DNA from: Saprospiraceae bacterium
GTDB taxonomy: Bacteria; Bacteroidota; Bacteroidia; Chitinophagales; Saprospiraceae
Assembly (NCBI GenBank): GCA_013214355.1
Contig: JABSSL010000018.1
Location: forward strand, 96,543-153,677
DNA length: 57,135 nucleotides
Direction: 5' to 3'
Shown: positions 25,700 to 36,500 of the stretch, piece after piece
Position numbering within the stretch: the stretch's first letter is position 1
Layout: each line of letters starts with the position of its first letter
Position numbers and translations under genes: made by a program
Notes under the pieces: generated by a model
The model's input: only the letters and a program-made list of their open reading frames with translations
Told to the model about the DNA's origin: nothing
Databases searched by the model: none

Positions 25700-26761
25700 A
25701 TGGGTAATATCAGTTGGTGGAAATGGTTAGGGGTAGCTTTGATCATTTACACCTTTACCGCCGGGATGTTGGTCCCATTGCAGCATGGAATCGTTGAAGT
25801 AACTCCTCGGTCAGCGAGGACCGGAGAGCAAGTTACGGTCGAGTTAACGGGTTACAACTGCAATTATGATCAGCAGAGTGAAAGCCTGAAGGCTTGGCTA
25901 AAATTGGACGAGGAGAAGACGCTTGGCGCAAGCTCCATTGAGGTGCTAGGGCCAAGGCGTTTAGCCATTGGATTTGATCTTCCTGCCTATTTACCAGTAG
26001 ATCGACGGGTGCAAGACTTTTCCCTAATTCTGGAAAGCAAAGAAGATGGCACAGCAATCTTACCCACTGCACTCTTAGTTACGCAGGATTCCATTGATCC
26101 TGAAAAAGGAATTGCCCTTTGGGTAAACACAGCTGTTAATGATCTAACCGTTAGTACGGGAATGACCTTTCCGTTTCGCCCCATCATTTACGAAACCATA
26201 CGGAATACGTATTTCCACGTTGCGCTATGGCTATCCATGATGCTTTTGTTCATTGCGGCAGTAGTCTACAGTGTTCGCTATGTCCGTAATCCAATGCCAA
26301 AATGGGATAGCAAGGCTCGAGCGTTTACTTCGGTGGGCTTGTTTTTCGGTATTCTCGGCCTAGTAACAGGCATGGTCTGGGCAAAATACACTTGGGGACA
26401 AGCCTGGAGTAACGATGTAAAGCAAATTACCACAGCGATTGCTTTATTGGTATATCTTGCCTATTTCATTCTAAGGTCAGCCTTTGAGGATCCTGAACAG
26501 CGAGGAAGGATCTCTGCAGTCTACAATATTTTTGCCTTTGCGCTCTTAATTCCTTTAATCTACGTCATTCCTCGGATGGTGGATAGCCTTCATCCAGGGG
26601 CAGGAGGAAACCCCGCTTTCGGCTCAGAGGATTTAGATAGTACTATGAGAATGATCTTTTATCCCGCAATTATTGGTTGGGCGTTGATCGGCGCCTGGAT
26701 TGCCAATCTGCAATATCGTATGGATGCCGTACGTGAGGAGTGGATAGAACGCTTGGATTAA
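25700..26761 (+). CDS. ccmC: cytochrome c biogenesis protein CcmC with large extracytoplasmic insert
   Basis: A 353-residue haem-handling membrane protein of the CcmC/CcsA family. The tryptophan-rich motif WGQAWSNDVKQ (near 234) and flanking conserved His residues (YFHVALW; SLHPGAGG) are visible, with six helices. Between helix 1 (~9-28) and helix 2 there is a soluble, beta-rich stretch of about 140 residues (VEVTPRSARTGEQVTVELTG ... ALLVTQDS) that the shorter enterobacterial CcmC lacks. Its role is unknown; it could be a platform for haem or apocytochrome. It follows ccmB by 69 bp. Confidence 0.9.
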   Translation: MGNISWWKWLGVALIIYTFTAGMLVPLQHGIVEVTPRSARTGEQVTVELTGYNCNYDQQSESLKAWLKLDEEKTLGASSIEVLGPRRLAIGFDLPAYLPVDRRVQDFSLILESKEDGTAILPTALLVTQDSIDPEKGIALWVNTAVNDLTVSTGMTFPFRPIIYETIRNTYFHVALWLSMMLLFIAAVVYSVRYVRNPMPKWDSKARAFTSVGLFFGILGLVTGMVWAKYTWGQAWSNDVKQITTAIALLVYLAYFILRSAFEDPEQRGRISAVYNIFAFALLIPLIYVIPRMVDSLHPGAGGNPAFGSEDLDSTMRMIFYPAIIGWALIGAWIANLQYRMDAVREEWIERLD

Positions 26762-26929
26762 GCTTGCTTATGATACTTTTGAGTACGAAATGATACTTCT
26801 ATGTGCCATTTCAAAAGGGATACGTTTTATCAAATCAAAATAAATAACATTTACTATATGCACTGACGAAATTTTTGTTGCTTTGCAGCAGAATTCGGCA
26901 CGATATGTAGTAATGAAGACGAATAAGTT

Positions 26930-27154
26930 ATGAAAAGAATCATCCTTTTGTCCTTGTTGTTGGGTTCTATGTTTAGTCAACCGCTACTAGCGCAATCTGC
27001 CACACCTGATTTTATGCGTAGTATGGGAAAGATGTATGTGGTCGTAGCCGTTATTGTAGTTGTTTTTATCGGAATTGTAATTTTTCTAACCTATTTAGAT
27101 AATAGACTAACCAGATTGGAGAACCAAATTCATGACAATGACCAAAAACAGTAA
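26930..27154 (+). CDS. ccmD: CcmD family protein
   Basis: A 74-residue protein: signal peptide (MKRIILLSLLLGSMFSQPLL, AQ), then a single transmembrane helix (MYVVVAVIVVVFIGIVIFLT) and a short charged tail (YLDNRLTRLENQI). This is the form of the Bacteroidota CcmD-like protein that accompanies CcmB and CcmC and helps release the haem chaperone. The 3' end overlaps the start of the next gene by 23 bp in another frame. Confidence 0.82.
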   Translation: MKRIILLSLLLGSMFSQPLLAQSATPDFMRSMGKMYVVVAVIVVVFIGIVIFLTYLDNRLTRLENQIHDNDQKQ

Positions 27155-28577
27155 AGTCACGGAAGGGCTTCGCTTCTATCAAAGTGTTCAGAACTACTTT
27201 GACAAAGCAGCTGCCCACACTGGCTTACCAACCGGGCTACTAGAACAAATCAAAGCCTGTAATGCCGTATACCAAATGCGGTTTCCGGTGAAAATCGGAG
27301 ATGAAGTCAAGGTTATTGAAGCCTACAGAGTTCAACATAGCCACCATCGATCACCTACCAAAGGCGGTATCCGCTACAGTAACCACGTAAATCAACAAGA
27401 GGTAATGGCGCTGGCCACCTTGATGACCTACAAGTGTGCCATCGTAGATGTGCCCTTCGGCGGAGCTAAAGGGGGAGTCAAGATTAACCCTTGGGAATAC
27501 TCAGCAGATGAACTTGAGCGTATAACTAGACGCTACACCACCGAGCTCATCAAAAGAGATTTTATCGGCCCATCCATTGACGTTCCCGCTCCGGATTATG
27601 GAACAGGAGAACGAGAAATGTCTTGGATCTACGATACCTACCGAACCTTTAAAGGGAATGATATTGATGCTGCTGGCTGTGTCACCGGTAAGCCCGTAAC
27701 CCAAAATGGGGTAAGAGGACGAACAGAGGCCACTGGACGTGGTGTATTCTACGGAATTCGAGAGGCCTGCTCTTTCAAAGAAGATATGGCTGCTCTAGGA
27801 TTGGAAGCAGGAACGGAGGGGAAAACCATGGTCGTACAGGGCTTAGGAAATGTGGGCTCAAATACAGCTAAGATTTCCCAAGACGAAGGGGGCATAATTA
27901 TCATTGGAGTATCAGAAGTAGAAGGAGCTATTTACAAACCTTCAGGCATTGATATTCACGAATTATTGCATTACCGGAAGGAGCATGGTTCTATCCTAGG
28001 ATTTCCGGGAGCAGAAAGCTATCCTAAGGAGCAACGCTTGGCCGTTATGGAATTCGAATGTGATATTCTAGTGCCAGCTGCCTTGGAGAGTCAGATTACC
28101 ATGGATAATGTCCATCGTGTAAAAGCGAAGATTATTGCGGAAGCTGCCAACGGACCGGTAACCTCCGGAGCCCAGGATGAATTGATCAAGGCAGGTCGCA
28201 TGATCATTCCTGATGTATACCTGAATGCTGGTGGGGTTACGGTTTCTTATTTCGAATGGTTGAAGAACCTTTCACACATGCGTTTCGGTAGAATGGAAAA
28301 ACGCTTCAATGAGAATACCTACAGTAACTTGATTAGCTTGATAGAACGCATGACCGGTAAGTCAGTGAACCAGCAAGAAAGAAATATCATTGCTCGGGGT
28401 GCTGGCGAGATTGACCTTGTTCGATCAGGTTTAGAAGAAACTATGATTTCTGCTTATAACCAGATCCGCGAAGTGAAGCTAAACAATCCAAAGGTGACCA
28501 GTTTACGGACTGCGGCATTCCTAAATGCGATCAACAAAATTAGTAGCGATTATATGGCTTTGGGGATCTTCCCTTAA
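27132..28577 (+). CDS. Glu/Leu/Phe/Val dehydrogenase (glutamate dehydrogenase)
   Basis: A 481-residue NAD(P)-dependent amino acid dehydrogenase. Signatures: HHRSPTKGGIRYS and VPFGGAKGGVKINP (substrate and catalytic Lys region), DVPAPDYGTGEREMSWI, and the Rossmann motif VVQGLGNVGSNTA. These fit glutamate dehydrogenase, interconverting glutamate and 2-oxoglutarate plus ammonia. It is about 50-60 residues longer than the common ~420-residue form, mostly at the C-terminus. The start overlaps ccmD by 23 bp, suggesting translational coupling, although no functional link with cytochrome maturation is known. An Lrp-type regulator gene follows. Confidence 0.93.
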   Translation: MTMTKNSKVTEGLRFYQSVQNYFDKAAAHTGLPTGLLEQIKACNAVYQMRFPVKIGDEVKVIEAYRVQHSHHRSPTKGGIRYSNHVNQQEVMALATLMTYKCAIVDVPFGGAKGGVKINPWEYSADELERITRRYTTELIKRDFIGPSIDVPAPDYGTGEREMSWIYDTYRTFKGNDIDAAGCVTGKPVTQNGVRGRTEATGRGVFYGIREACSFKEDMAALGLEAGTEGKTMVVQGLGNVGSNTAKISQDEGGIIIIGVSEVEGAIYKPSGIDIHELLHYRKEHGSILGFPGAESYPKEQRLAVMEFECDILVPAALESQITMDNVHRVKAKIIAEAANGPVTSGAQDELIKAGRMIIPDVYLNAGGVTVSYFEWLKNLSHMRFGRMEKRFNENTYSNLISLIERMTGKSVNQQERNIIARGAGEIDLVRSGLEETMISAYNQIREVKLNNPKVTSLRTAAFLNAINKISSDYMALGIFP

Positions 28578-28593
28578 TGGCCCAAGACCTTTT

Positions 28594-28622
28594 CAGAGGG
28601 CGGCTTTTTGCCGCTCCCTCTG
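28594..28622 (+). terminator. hairpin after the dehydrogenase gene
   Basis: CAGAGGG-CGGC pairs with GCCG-CT-CCCTCTG around a T5 loop (11 bp with a 2-nt bulge), 17 bp after the stop. No U tract follows. Confidence 0.5.
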
Positions 28623-28784
28623 GAAAGTTGAGGTATTGGCTTTCGGGAAATTTTATTGTAAATAAGCCTGGAAAACAGGGCTTTTTGAAAATTTTGAACG
28701 GTATATTGTAAATCCGGTTGTATTTTGTTTTCTTTGCTTAGAACTTTAAGCGATTTACATTTTTATTCAAGTAACCAATGAGCG

Positions 28785-29261
28785 ATGTCAGAAAACAAAT
28801 TGGACAAAATTGACCTGAAGATCCTAAAAATATTACAGGACAACAGCAAAATAACCAACTTAGACCTGTCAAAAAAAATCGGATTATCACCAGCGCCAAC
28901 CCTTGAGCGAGTAAAGAAACTAGAGCAGTCAGGAGTTATTGAGAGTTACCATGCTCAAGTAAGCCCACAGACTATTGGACTTAATGTCAAGACTTTTGTT
29001 CTCGTATCGCTCGCCTGGCAAAAGGAAAATGCGCTTAATCACTTTTTGGAGAAAATCAAGGAGATTGAGGAAATCACGGAGTGCTACATCATCACAGGTG
29101 AAGCTGATTTCTTGATTAAGATTGTTTGTAAAGATATTCCCACTTACGAGAAGTTATTGTTCAAGACACTTTCTCAAATTGAGGAAATTGAACGCTTGAA
29201 AACATTGATGACTTTGAGTACGGTTAAGGATAGCAAAGTGCTTCCATATAAATACGAATAG
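28785..29261 (+). CDS. Lrp/AsnC-family transcriptional regulator
   Basis: A 158-residue regulator with an N-terminal helix-turn-helix (KLDKIDLKILKILQDNSKIT, NLDLSKKIGLSPAPTLERVK) and a C-terminal RAM/AsnC effector domain (VSLAWQKENALNHFLEKIKE ... YIITGEADFLIKIVCKDIPT). Such proteins sense amino acids. Lying just after an amino acid dehydrogenase on the same strand (207 bp gap with a hairpin), it may regulate that gene, which is inference. Another ATG, at 28778 in a different frame, opens only an 11-residue frame. Confidence 0.93.
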   Translation: MSENKLDKIDLKILKILQDNSKITNLDLSKKIGLSPAPTLERVKKLEQSGVIESYHAQVSPQTIGLNVKTFVLVSLAWQKENALNHFLEKIKEIEEITECYIITGEADFLIKIVCKDIPTYEKLLFKTLSQIEEIERLKTLMTLSTVKDSKVLPYKYE

Positions 29262-29293
29262 ACACGCTAAGGTTTTTCAACTAAGCCAAGCGT

Positions 29294-29330
29294 TTCGGGT
29301 CATTGCTGTTGGGGACAGCAATGACCCGAA
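29294..29330 (+). terminator. perfect 16-bp hairpin after the Lrp gene
   Basis: TTCGGGTCATTGCTGT and its exact complement with loop TGGGG, 32 bp after the stop, followed by TTACTTTTAG. A strong terminator candidate without a continuous U tract. Confidence 0.65.
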
Positions 29331-29345
29331 TTACTTTTAGGCCAT

Positions 29346-30170
29346 ATGAAAAAGAGTAAACGAACCCTATTATGGGAAATCAGCGGTGATCATGTAAAAA
29401 CTCCATCCTTCGTGTTTGGGACTATGCATGTGCGGGATCAGTTGGCTTTCGGTGCTTTGCCTCAGCTTTATGGCTGTATAGATCAGTGTGATGCGCTTGC
29501 TACAGAATTTCGCCTGGATGACTTGCCGTCAGAGGGGGGCGGGATGGCCCGTTTTTCCATGACAAGTCCCCCCTTAGATACTTTGTATAATCCCCGGGTT
29601 TATCGAAGAATGAGGAAGGCGATGTATCGGTACTTCAGCTTGAATTTAGATTCCTTAAAGTTTCTTCCTCCCTTCTTTATCTTAAACCTCCTTAATGAAC
29701 AATTACTCGCGAAAGACATGCCTATGTCTTTAGACGAGCAACTCTCTAGTTATGCAAAATCCATCGAAAAGGAATGCCTAGGGGTAGAAACCTTGGTGGA
29801 ACAAATGGCCCTGTTGGAGAAGATTCCACTTAAGCACCAACTTAAGTCTCTCCGTTCCATGCTAGAGAACATGGCGAACCACCGGCGTCAGCTTATAAAG
29901 TTGGGTCAATTGTATGCCACTGGCGATCCGATTCGGATTTACAAATCGACCCGAGCCGGGGCTGGAAGTCTTCGAAAGCTTTTAATTTTTGATCGCAACA
30001 GGATCATGGCTGATCGTATAACTGAGATTTGTCAAACTAAGTCCGTCTTTGTCGCCATTGGTGCCGGTCATCTCGCTGGCGGGAAGGGGGTACTGCGTTT
30101 TTTGAAACACAATGGTTTGACAATTCGCCCCATCCCTTTGTCAGGGGGACGCCAAGCCGGAAAAAATTAA
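29346..30170 (+). CDS. TraB/GumN family protein
   Basis: A 274-residue member of the TraB/GumN (TIKI-related) family of putative metalloproteases. Signatures: FVFGTMHVRD near the N-terminus, an acidic residue in ALATEFRLDD, and the C-terminal VAIGAGHLAGGKGVLRFLK. The two GxxH motifs supply the suspected metal ligands. Unlike many bacterial GumN-like proteins there is no signal peptide (MKKSKRTLLWEIS leads straight into the domain), so a cytoplasmic location is predicted. Its substrate is unknown. Confidence 0.85.
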   Translation: MKKSKRTLLWEISGDHVKTPSFVFGTMHVRDQLAFGALPQLYGCIDQCDALATEFRLDDLPSEGGGMARFSMTSPPLDTLYNPRVYRRMRKAMYRYFSLNLDSLKFLPPFFILNLLNEQLLAKDMPMSLDEQLSSYAKSIEKECLGVETLVEQMALLEKIPLKHQLKSLRSMLENMANHRRQLIKLGQLYATGDPIRIYKSTRAGAGSLRKLLIFDRNRIMADRITEICQTKSVFVAIGAGHLAGGKGVLRFLKHNGLTIRPIPLSGGRQAGKN

Positions 30171-30534
30171 CGTTTCACACGTATCTTTTCGAAACCCACC
30201 GCGTATAATTGACCATTGTCAGTTAGTATAACTGTAGATTTCTCCTACCCCAAATATGACAAATAGGTGGTATTACATGGGCTGAATACAAGCACTAAGA
30301 CAAATTGAGCAGTTAATGATCATCGATCTTGACTAGCAACATTTGGTAAAAATCTAGACCCAACAACACAAAATTGTCAGTTTTCCCCTGGTGTACATTA
30401 GGAATGGAAATACTTTTTAAGAATAGCAACAGTTGGTTAGCTTATCTCTCTTTGGGTATTTAGCTTAAAGGGAATTGAGATGAAAATGACCAATTCTGGA
30501 AATCAACAAACATCTAATCGTGAACGGTCATCCC
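30171..30534. other. intergenic stretch, no gene seen
   Basis: About 360 nt of AT-rich sequence upstream of the giant metalloprotease gene. It probably holds its promoter, but I find no convincing TAnnTTTG with a -33 partner and no RNA-like structure. Confidence 0.4.
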
Positions 30535-33500
30535 ATGGGACAGCGAATACTCATTGTACTATGTGTCGTTTTTGCCTGGCAATTGCAAGCGCAAGGGACG
30601 GCGATTCAGGAAGCCCCTTATTGGAAAGTAGAGAAAGCAGATCCGGGTCATTTCTCCTTGGATTTTCCTGCCCTGCGTGAAGCCCTTCTTCGCGATACCC
30701 TTCCCCATAAAAAGATTGTTATTCCCATTCCTGGCGGTGAATTGGCCGAGGTGGTCTTTGATGAACATAGTAGTTTTAGTAAAGAACTTAGTGCTAATTT
30801 TCCAGGAATCAAAAGCTTTAGGGGGATAGTTCCTGGCTATAAGGATAGAGAAATCCGCCTTTCGGTTTCTCATAAGAAAATACGGGCTATTTATTTGTGG
30901 CCTGGGGGGCGCTACCTATTAGAAAAGAAGAGAAGAGAGTCAGGATCGATATACCGTTTAGTCTCTATCAAAAAGTTGAAAGCTCGAGCCCATTTTGGTC
31001 CTTTTTGCAGTGTACCTGGACATCATCATCAAGAGGAGCCAGCGCCTTTGCCAAAATCAAATGCTCGGGGCCGTGGCTTTAATTTGCGTGTTTTTGATAT
31101 CACTATCGGCACCACTGGCGAATATGCACAGTACCATGGTGGGACGGTAACGGATGTGATGGCGGCCTTCAATGAAACCCTCTTACACGTCAATGCTGTC
31201 TTTGAGACAGAGTTAGCCATTCGCCTCCGATTGGTGGCGAATACGACCCGCATGATCTTTCTGGATCCAGCAACAGATCCTTACACAGAAGGAGACAAAG
31301 AGACCATGTTCCAAGAAAACCAAACGGTTGCTGCGGAGTACGTTGGCTTGAGTAAGTTTGATGTAGGGCATTTATTCAATACCACTTTTGGTGGTTTGGC
31401 CTCGATTTCCTCCTTGTGTAATTATTCTCGTAAGGCAAAAGGCGTAAGCGGTATGGAAATCCCCGAAGGCTATTACTTTGATTTGATAGTGCTGCATGAG
31501 CTAGGGCATCAGTTTGGGGCTAAGCATACGCAGAACTCAGACTGTAACATTACGGAGAAATCAGCTTTTGAGCCGGGGAGTGGCTCCACGATTATGAGCT
31601 ATGCTGGTTTGTGTGAGCCAAATGTTCAAAGCCTTCCTGATGACTATTTTCACAATCAAAGCCTGAAAACCATCACTCGGATTGTTCGTTCTGGGGTGAC
31701 GGCCTTCTGTGTGGAAAATATAGAGATTGATAACAATGAGCCTAGTGTTAATGCCGGCCCAAATTATACGATCCCAATCCTTACGCCTTTTGAGCTGAAA
31801 GGAACGGGCTTTGATGCCGATGGAGATCCATTGCTTTATAATTGGGAACAGTTCGACCGAGAATTAGTGGAACACCCGCCCAGGCCAGAGTATACAGAGG
31901 GGCCCATTTTTAGATCTTATCCTCCGACCCCCTCACCAAATCGGATGATCCCAGCCAAAGACTTCCTGATCAATAATGTAGATCCCATCTGGGAGGTTTT
32001 ACCATCTGTTAGTCGATTAGCGCATTTCCAGTTGTCTGTTCGAGATAACCACGAGGGAGTAGGTATCTCCGATTATGATGAGATGATTGTCATTTTTAGT
32101 GACGAAGCGGGGCCTTTTGAAGTAACCCAACCCACTCAAGAGGAAGAATTTTGGTTCATAGGAGAGACGGTGGATATTGTATGGGATGTAGCCAATACAG
32201 ATCAGGAACCTATCGATTGCCAGAAAGTCAATATTTTGTTGTCGCAGGATGGAGGAGAGAGCTTTTCTACCGTACTAGCGGAGGAGGTACCCAATAACGG
32301 GCGTTTTAGTCTAGTGGTGCCAAACCTGCCGGGCACGCAGAATCGCATAAAAATAGAAGCAGTAGACAATATCTTTTTTGATATATCCAACCATGATTTC
32401 ATGATCATGGATTTGCCTCCACCCTCTGTATCCGTGAATATCAGTCCTACCGAGCAAACAGCTTGTACGCATTTTGGCGTCTTGACTTTTGACATATCCG
32501 CAGAAGCCGCTTGGGGCTTTTCAGATGACCTGACTGTCGAGGTGTTGGAAAAGCCAATTGGTACAGATGTTGAACTTTCCAGCCCAATTTTGGCTGCCGA
32601 TGGTTCTATGACGCTGGCCTTGTTGGAGGCAGGCAACGTGCCCGTTGGAATTAGTGAATTAAAGTTGAAATTAACTGGAGGAGGTACGGAAATTTTGCTC
32701 AATGTACCCTTGCAACTAGAAGGTCCTCCCACTGTTTTACCTTCCTGGTATACACCTACCAGTGGCATGGAGATTTTCAGTCCCAATGTATTGCTCAATT
32801 GGAATGTGGTTAATGAAGCAAGCGCTTTTAAAGTAGAGTTGGCCACTAGCCCAGCCTTTGGCGCAAGTACCGTATTGTCAGCAGAAGTTGAAGATGAATT
32901 CTATCTATTTCAGGGTTTGGTTAAAGGGCTTGTCTATTACTGGCGAGTAACGGTAATGAATGAATGTGGAGAAGGTGCCAGTACGCCAATCACCGCATTC
33001 CGTTCCTCGAATTTGCCGACCATTAACAAAGACATTTCATTAACGGCCTCCACCTTTCCTGCGATTGCCAATGATACCCGTCCTATCACGGATGATTACT
33101 TAGATGCAACGAGTACTTGTTGCGATCCCGAAGAAGTGATCTATACCCTCCTGGCCTTACCAACTGCAGGGCAGCTTTTCCTAGATGGAGCCTTATTGGG
33201 GGTTGGTGCTAGTTTTACCCAAGCACAGATAAATCAAGGCGCCTTGCAATATCTAAGTATGGGAGATCAAGGCGCAACAGATGCCTTTCGTTTTAGTATA
33301 CGTTCGGATCGGGGATGGATTTTGAGCGAGCAGTTAGAGATCGAAATTGTAGATACACAGATCAGCCTATTGGATGCCAACCGCGTTCTTTGTGGAGCGG
33401 ATGGAGCAGACTATACTTTTATGGTGGAATTGGCGGCAGAAGGGATTGAGGTGGTGCCAAGTGTCGCAGGCCTTCCCGAAGGGTTGGAAGCTGTTTTCAG

Positions 33501-36500
33501 TCCAGCTATCCTAGATGCTTCTGGTGAAATTAGAATTGATATCAGACAGGTGGGGGAGCTAACGCAGTCCGGAGATATTGATTTTCAGGCGATCTTCAAC
33601 TTTGGGGAAGTGAGCCAGCCTTTTGACCTTGATCTTGTTATCATCCCTGGAGCAGCTACGCCCTTATTAACTACCCCAGCAGAAGGGGCAACCGTTAATC
33701 CCAATGCATTCGAGCTTAATTGGGAAGCGGTAGGTGTGGTGGCTAGATTTATCATAGAGATTGCAGCCGACAATAGCTTTAGCGAATTATTAGTAAGTGA
33801 TACCCTGTCCCTACCCATGTTCAGTTGGGAAGGAGCTTTGCCCGAAAAGGTGTATTTCTGGCGAGTATCTGCCATTGGTGCGTGTGGACCTAGTATCCCA
33901 TCGGAAGGAAGATTAATCAGAACTGGATTTGAAGAATGCCGGACCCTTACCTTTGCAGATCTAGATTTACAAGGACTAACGGATGGTGTTTTAAGCTTTG
34001 ATGTGCAGGAACAAGAAAACGTTAGCCATGTAAGTATTCCTAAGTTGCGCATGCTATATCCGAACCCAAATCAGCTGAGCCTAAAAATGATTTCACCGGG
34101 TGGCAACGCGACTACTGTATTGAAAGAGCCAGGTTGTGAGGGGAATCATTTACTGGTGAGACTAGCGGATAATGTTCCTCAATCCTACAGCGAAATCACC
34201 GCAGCATGTGAGCCTGATTTTTATTACTCAATTGCCGGTATCTATCGGCCTTATCAGCCTTTTCAGGTTTTCAATGATTTGCCGGCTATGGGTACTTGGC
34301 AGCTTGAATTTCGAGATAATGCGAATGCATTAGAAGGGGTGATTGAGGATTTAGAAGTAGAAATTTGCTCCTTTAATGATGAATCTAAGGCATTTTCCTT
34401 AGTCCGCAACCAGACGCTTTGGTTATACCCAAGACAAACAGCTACCATCAATAGTAATTTCTTACAGGCAGATGCTTCGGAAGTGGAGTTGGAAGATCTT
34501 GTTTTTTCCATCACAGCGCTACCCATGAATGGGGATTTAATGCTCAATAACCAGATTGTACAGCTGGGAGATGAATTTACACAACTCAATATAAATCAAG
34601 AAGAACTCACCTATTTTCCAAATGTGACTAGTCGTACCCAGGATAAGTTTTCCTTCATTGTGAAAGCGCCTAAAGGACGATTGGTGGAGGAAGAGGATTT
34701 CAATATCGAGATATTAGGAGGGGATTGGTATGCAGAGGCGTACTATCATCAGCTTTGCGTTGGTCAGGATACCATAGAGCTGCTATTTCATAAGGGGAGT
34801 GCTATTGGAATGGATGGTATTACCTTCAATGTAGACGGCTTGCCCAATGGGGTGAGTGCGGAGTTTGAAATCGATGGGCCTGGCGAAGCGGTGCGTATGC
34901 AATTGATGGGCTTGGGTACCTTAGTAAATGCTTTCTATCCGCTGAGTGTAACCTTGGTGGCTCCTACTGGGCAATTTACGACTGGCTTATTGCTAGAAAA
35001 GAAGTTAGGCCCGGGTTTAACTTTCTTGATGCAACCCTACGATGGGACTAAGATTGATGAAAATACCGTATTTCTTGAATGGTTTGAAACCAACCGAGCA
35101 GATCGATACCTAGTAGAAGTTGCTACTCGACCTACTTTCGGTAACACCACCTTCGTTAGTGAGATGGTCGAAGGAACACAGTATCAACTACTTAATATAC
35201 CGGATGGGGCAATCTATTATTGGCGAGTTACGGGTATGAATGACTGTGGCATCGGCATCCCCGCTAAATCCTATGCCTTCCAACGTATGCAGCCTCATTG
35301 TGAGACGATTACGAATACGCACAACCCTTCCGTGTTTGGTTTTGAGACGGATGGAGTACCTATTGGACAGATCTCTATAGATCGAGAGTGGCCCATCAGT
35401 AGGATAGGAGTAGATAATATGAGAATTTACCATCCTAAGGTAGATCAAGTGTCCGGTAGCTTGAGTGCTCCATCAGGAACGAATATTGCCTTATTCGAGA
35501 AACCCTTACTCTTGGGAGATTGTGGTAATGAGACTTTTCTGATGAGTTTTGACGACAATGCATCAGCAGGGGCTACGGAATTTCTGAATTTATGTGATGA
35601 ACCTACTTTATTTGATGTGAGTGCAAGGGTGCAACCGATACAACCTTTTGCCAATTTCGCTGGGGAAATTGCGACTGGCGACTGGGATCTTTTCTTAACG
35701 AATCAAGATGTAGATGGAGGAATTGGTTTATTGGAGCGGTGGAGTTTGGAGGTTTGTTTTGATACCCTACTCGGACAAGCTAGTTATCATTCGGTAGACC
35801 TTGAGATCGCAATAGGTGCGGAAGAGACCATCACGAAAAATAATCTGGAAACTACCCTGGAGGATACCGAATTAAGGGAGATCATCTATATCCTTACGAA
35901 GATACCCACCTACGGAGAGTTAATTTTAAATGATCGAATATTAGATGTCGGAAGTACTTTTAATCAATTCGATATTAATGAAGGGCGATTGAGTTATCGA
36001 CACAATGGCAGTGCTACCGTACTACTGGACGATATAGAATTCAACATCCACTTCCCTGATGACCTGTGGTGGCCCAATCGTTCCTTAAATATGTTACTGA
36101 AAACTCCTGAACCCACTTGGGAGGTATTGGTGACGAGTGATAGCGCTTGTTTGGAAGCGGGAGCGGTAGTACTGGATGTACTCGTCATGGACCAATCCTA
36201 TGGACCCTATTTCTATAGTTTGGATAGTGTTGATTTTCAGTCTAGCCCCACCTTTAGTGGTTTAGCGCCAGGCACTTTCACTGTTTACTTGAGCTATGGA
36301 AATGATCAGATTGCTCAACAAGTCGTAGAAGTTAAAGCATTATCGGCTTCTTTTCATTTGAACAACAAGGATATAGAAGTTATCGCCGAAGGAGGATTTC
36401 CACCCTATACTTATCGTTTGGATGATGGACCATTTCAGGACAGTCCATTCTTCTTGAATCAGAAAAGTGGCCTATACGAGATCACGGTCGAGGATGCTCA

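Noticed and set aside
28778-28813. Alternative ATG just before the Lrp gene as a leader frame
   Set aside because: It opens only 11 codons in another frame, with no amino acid bias and no following terminator, so it is probably chance.
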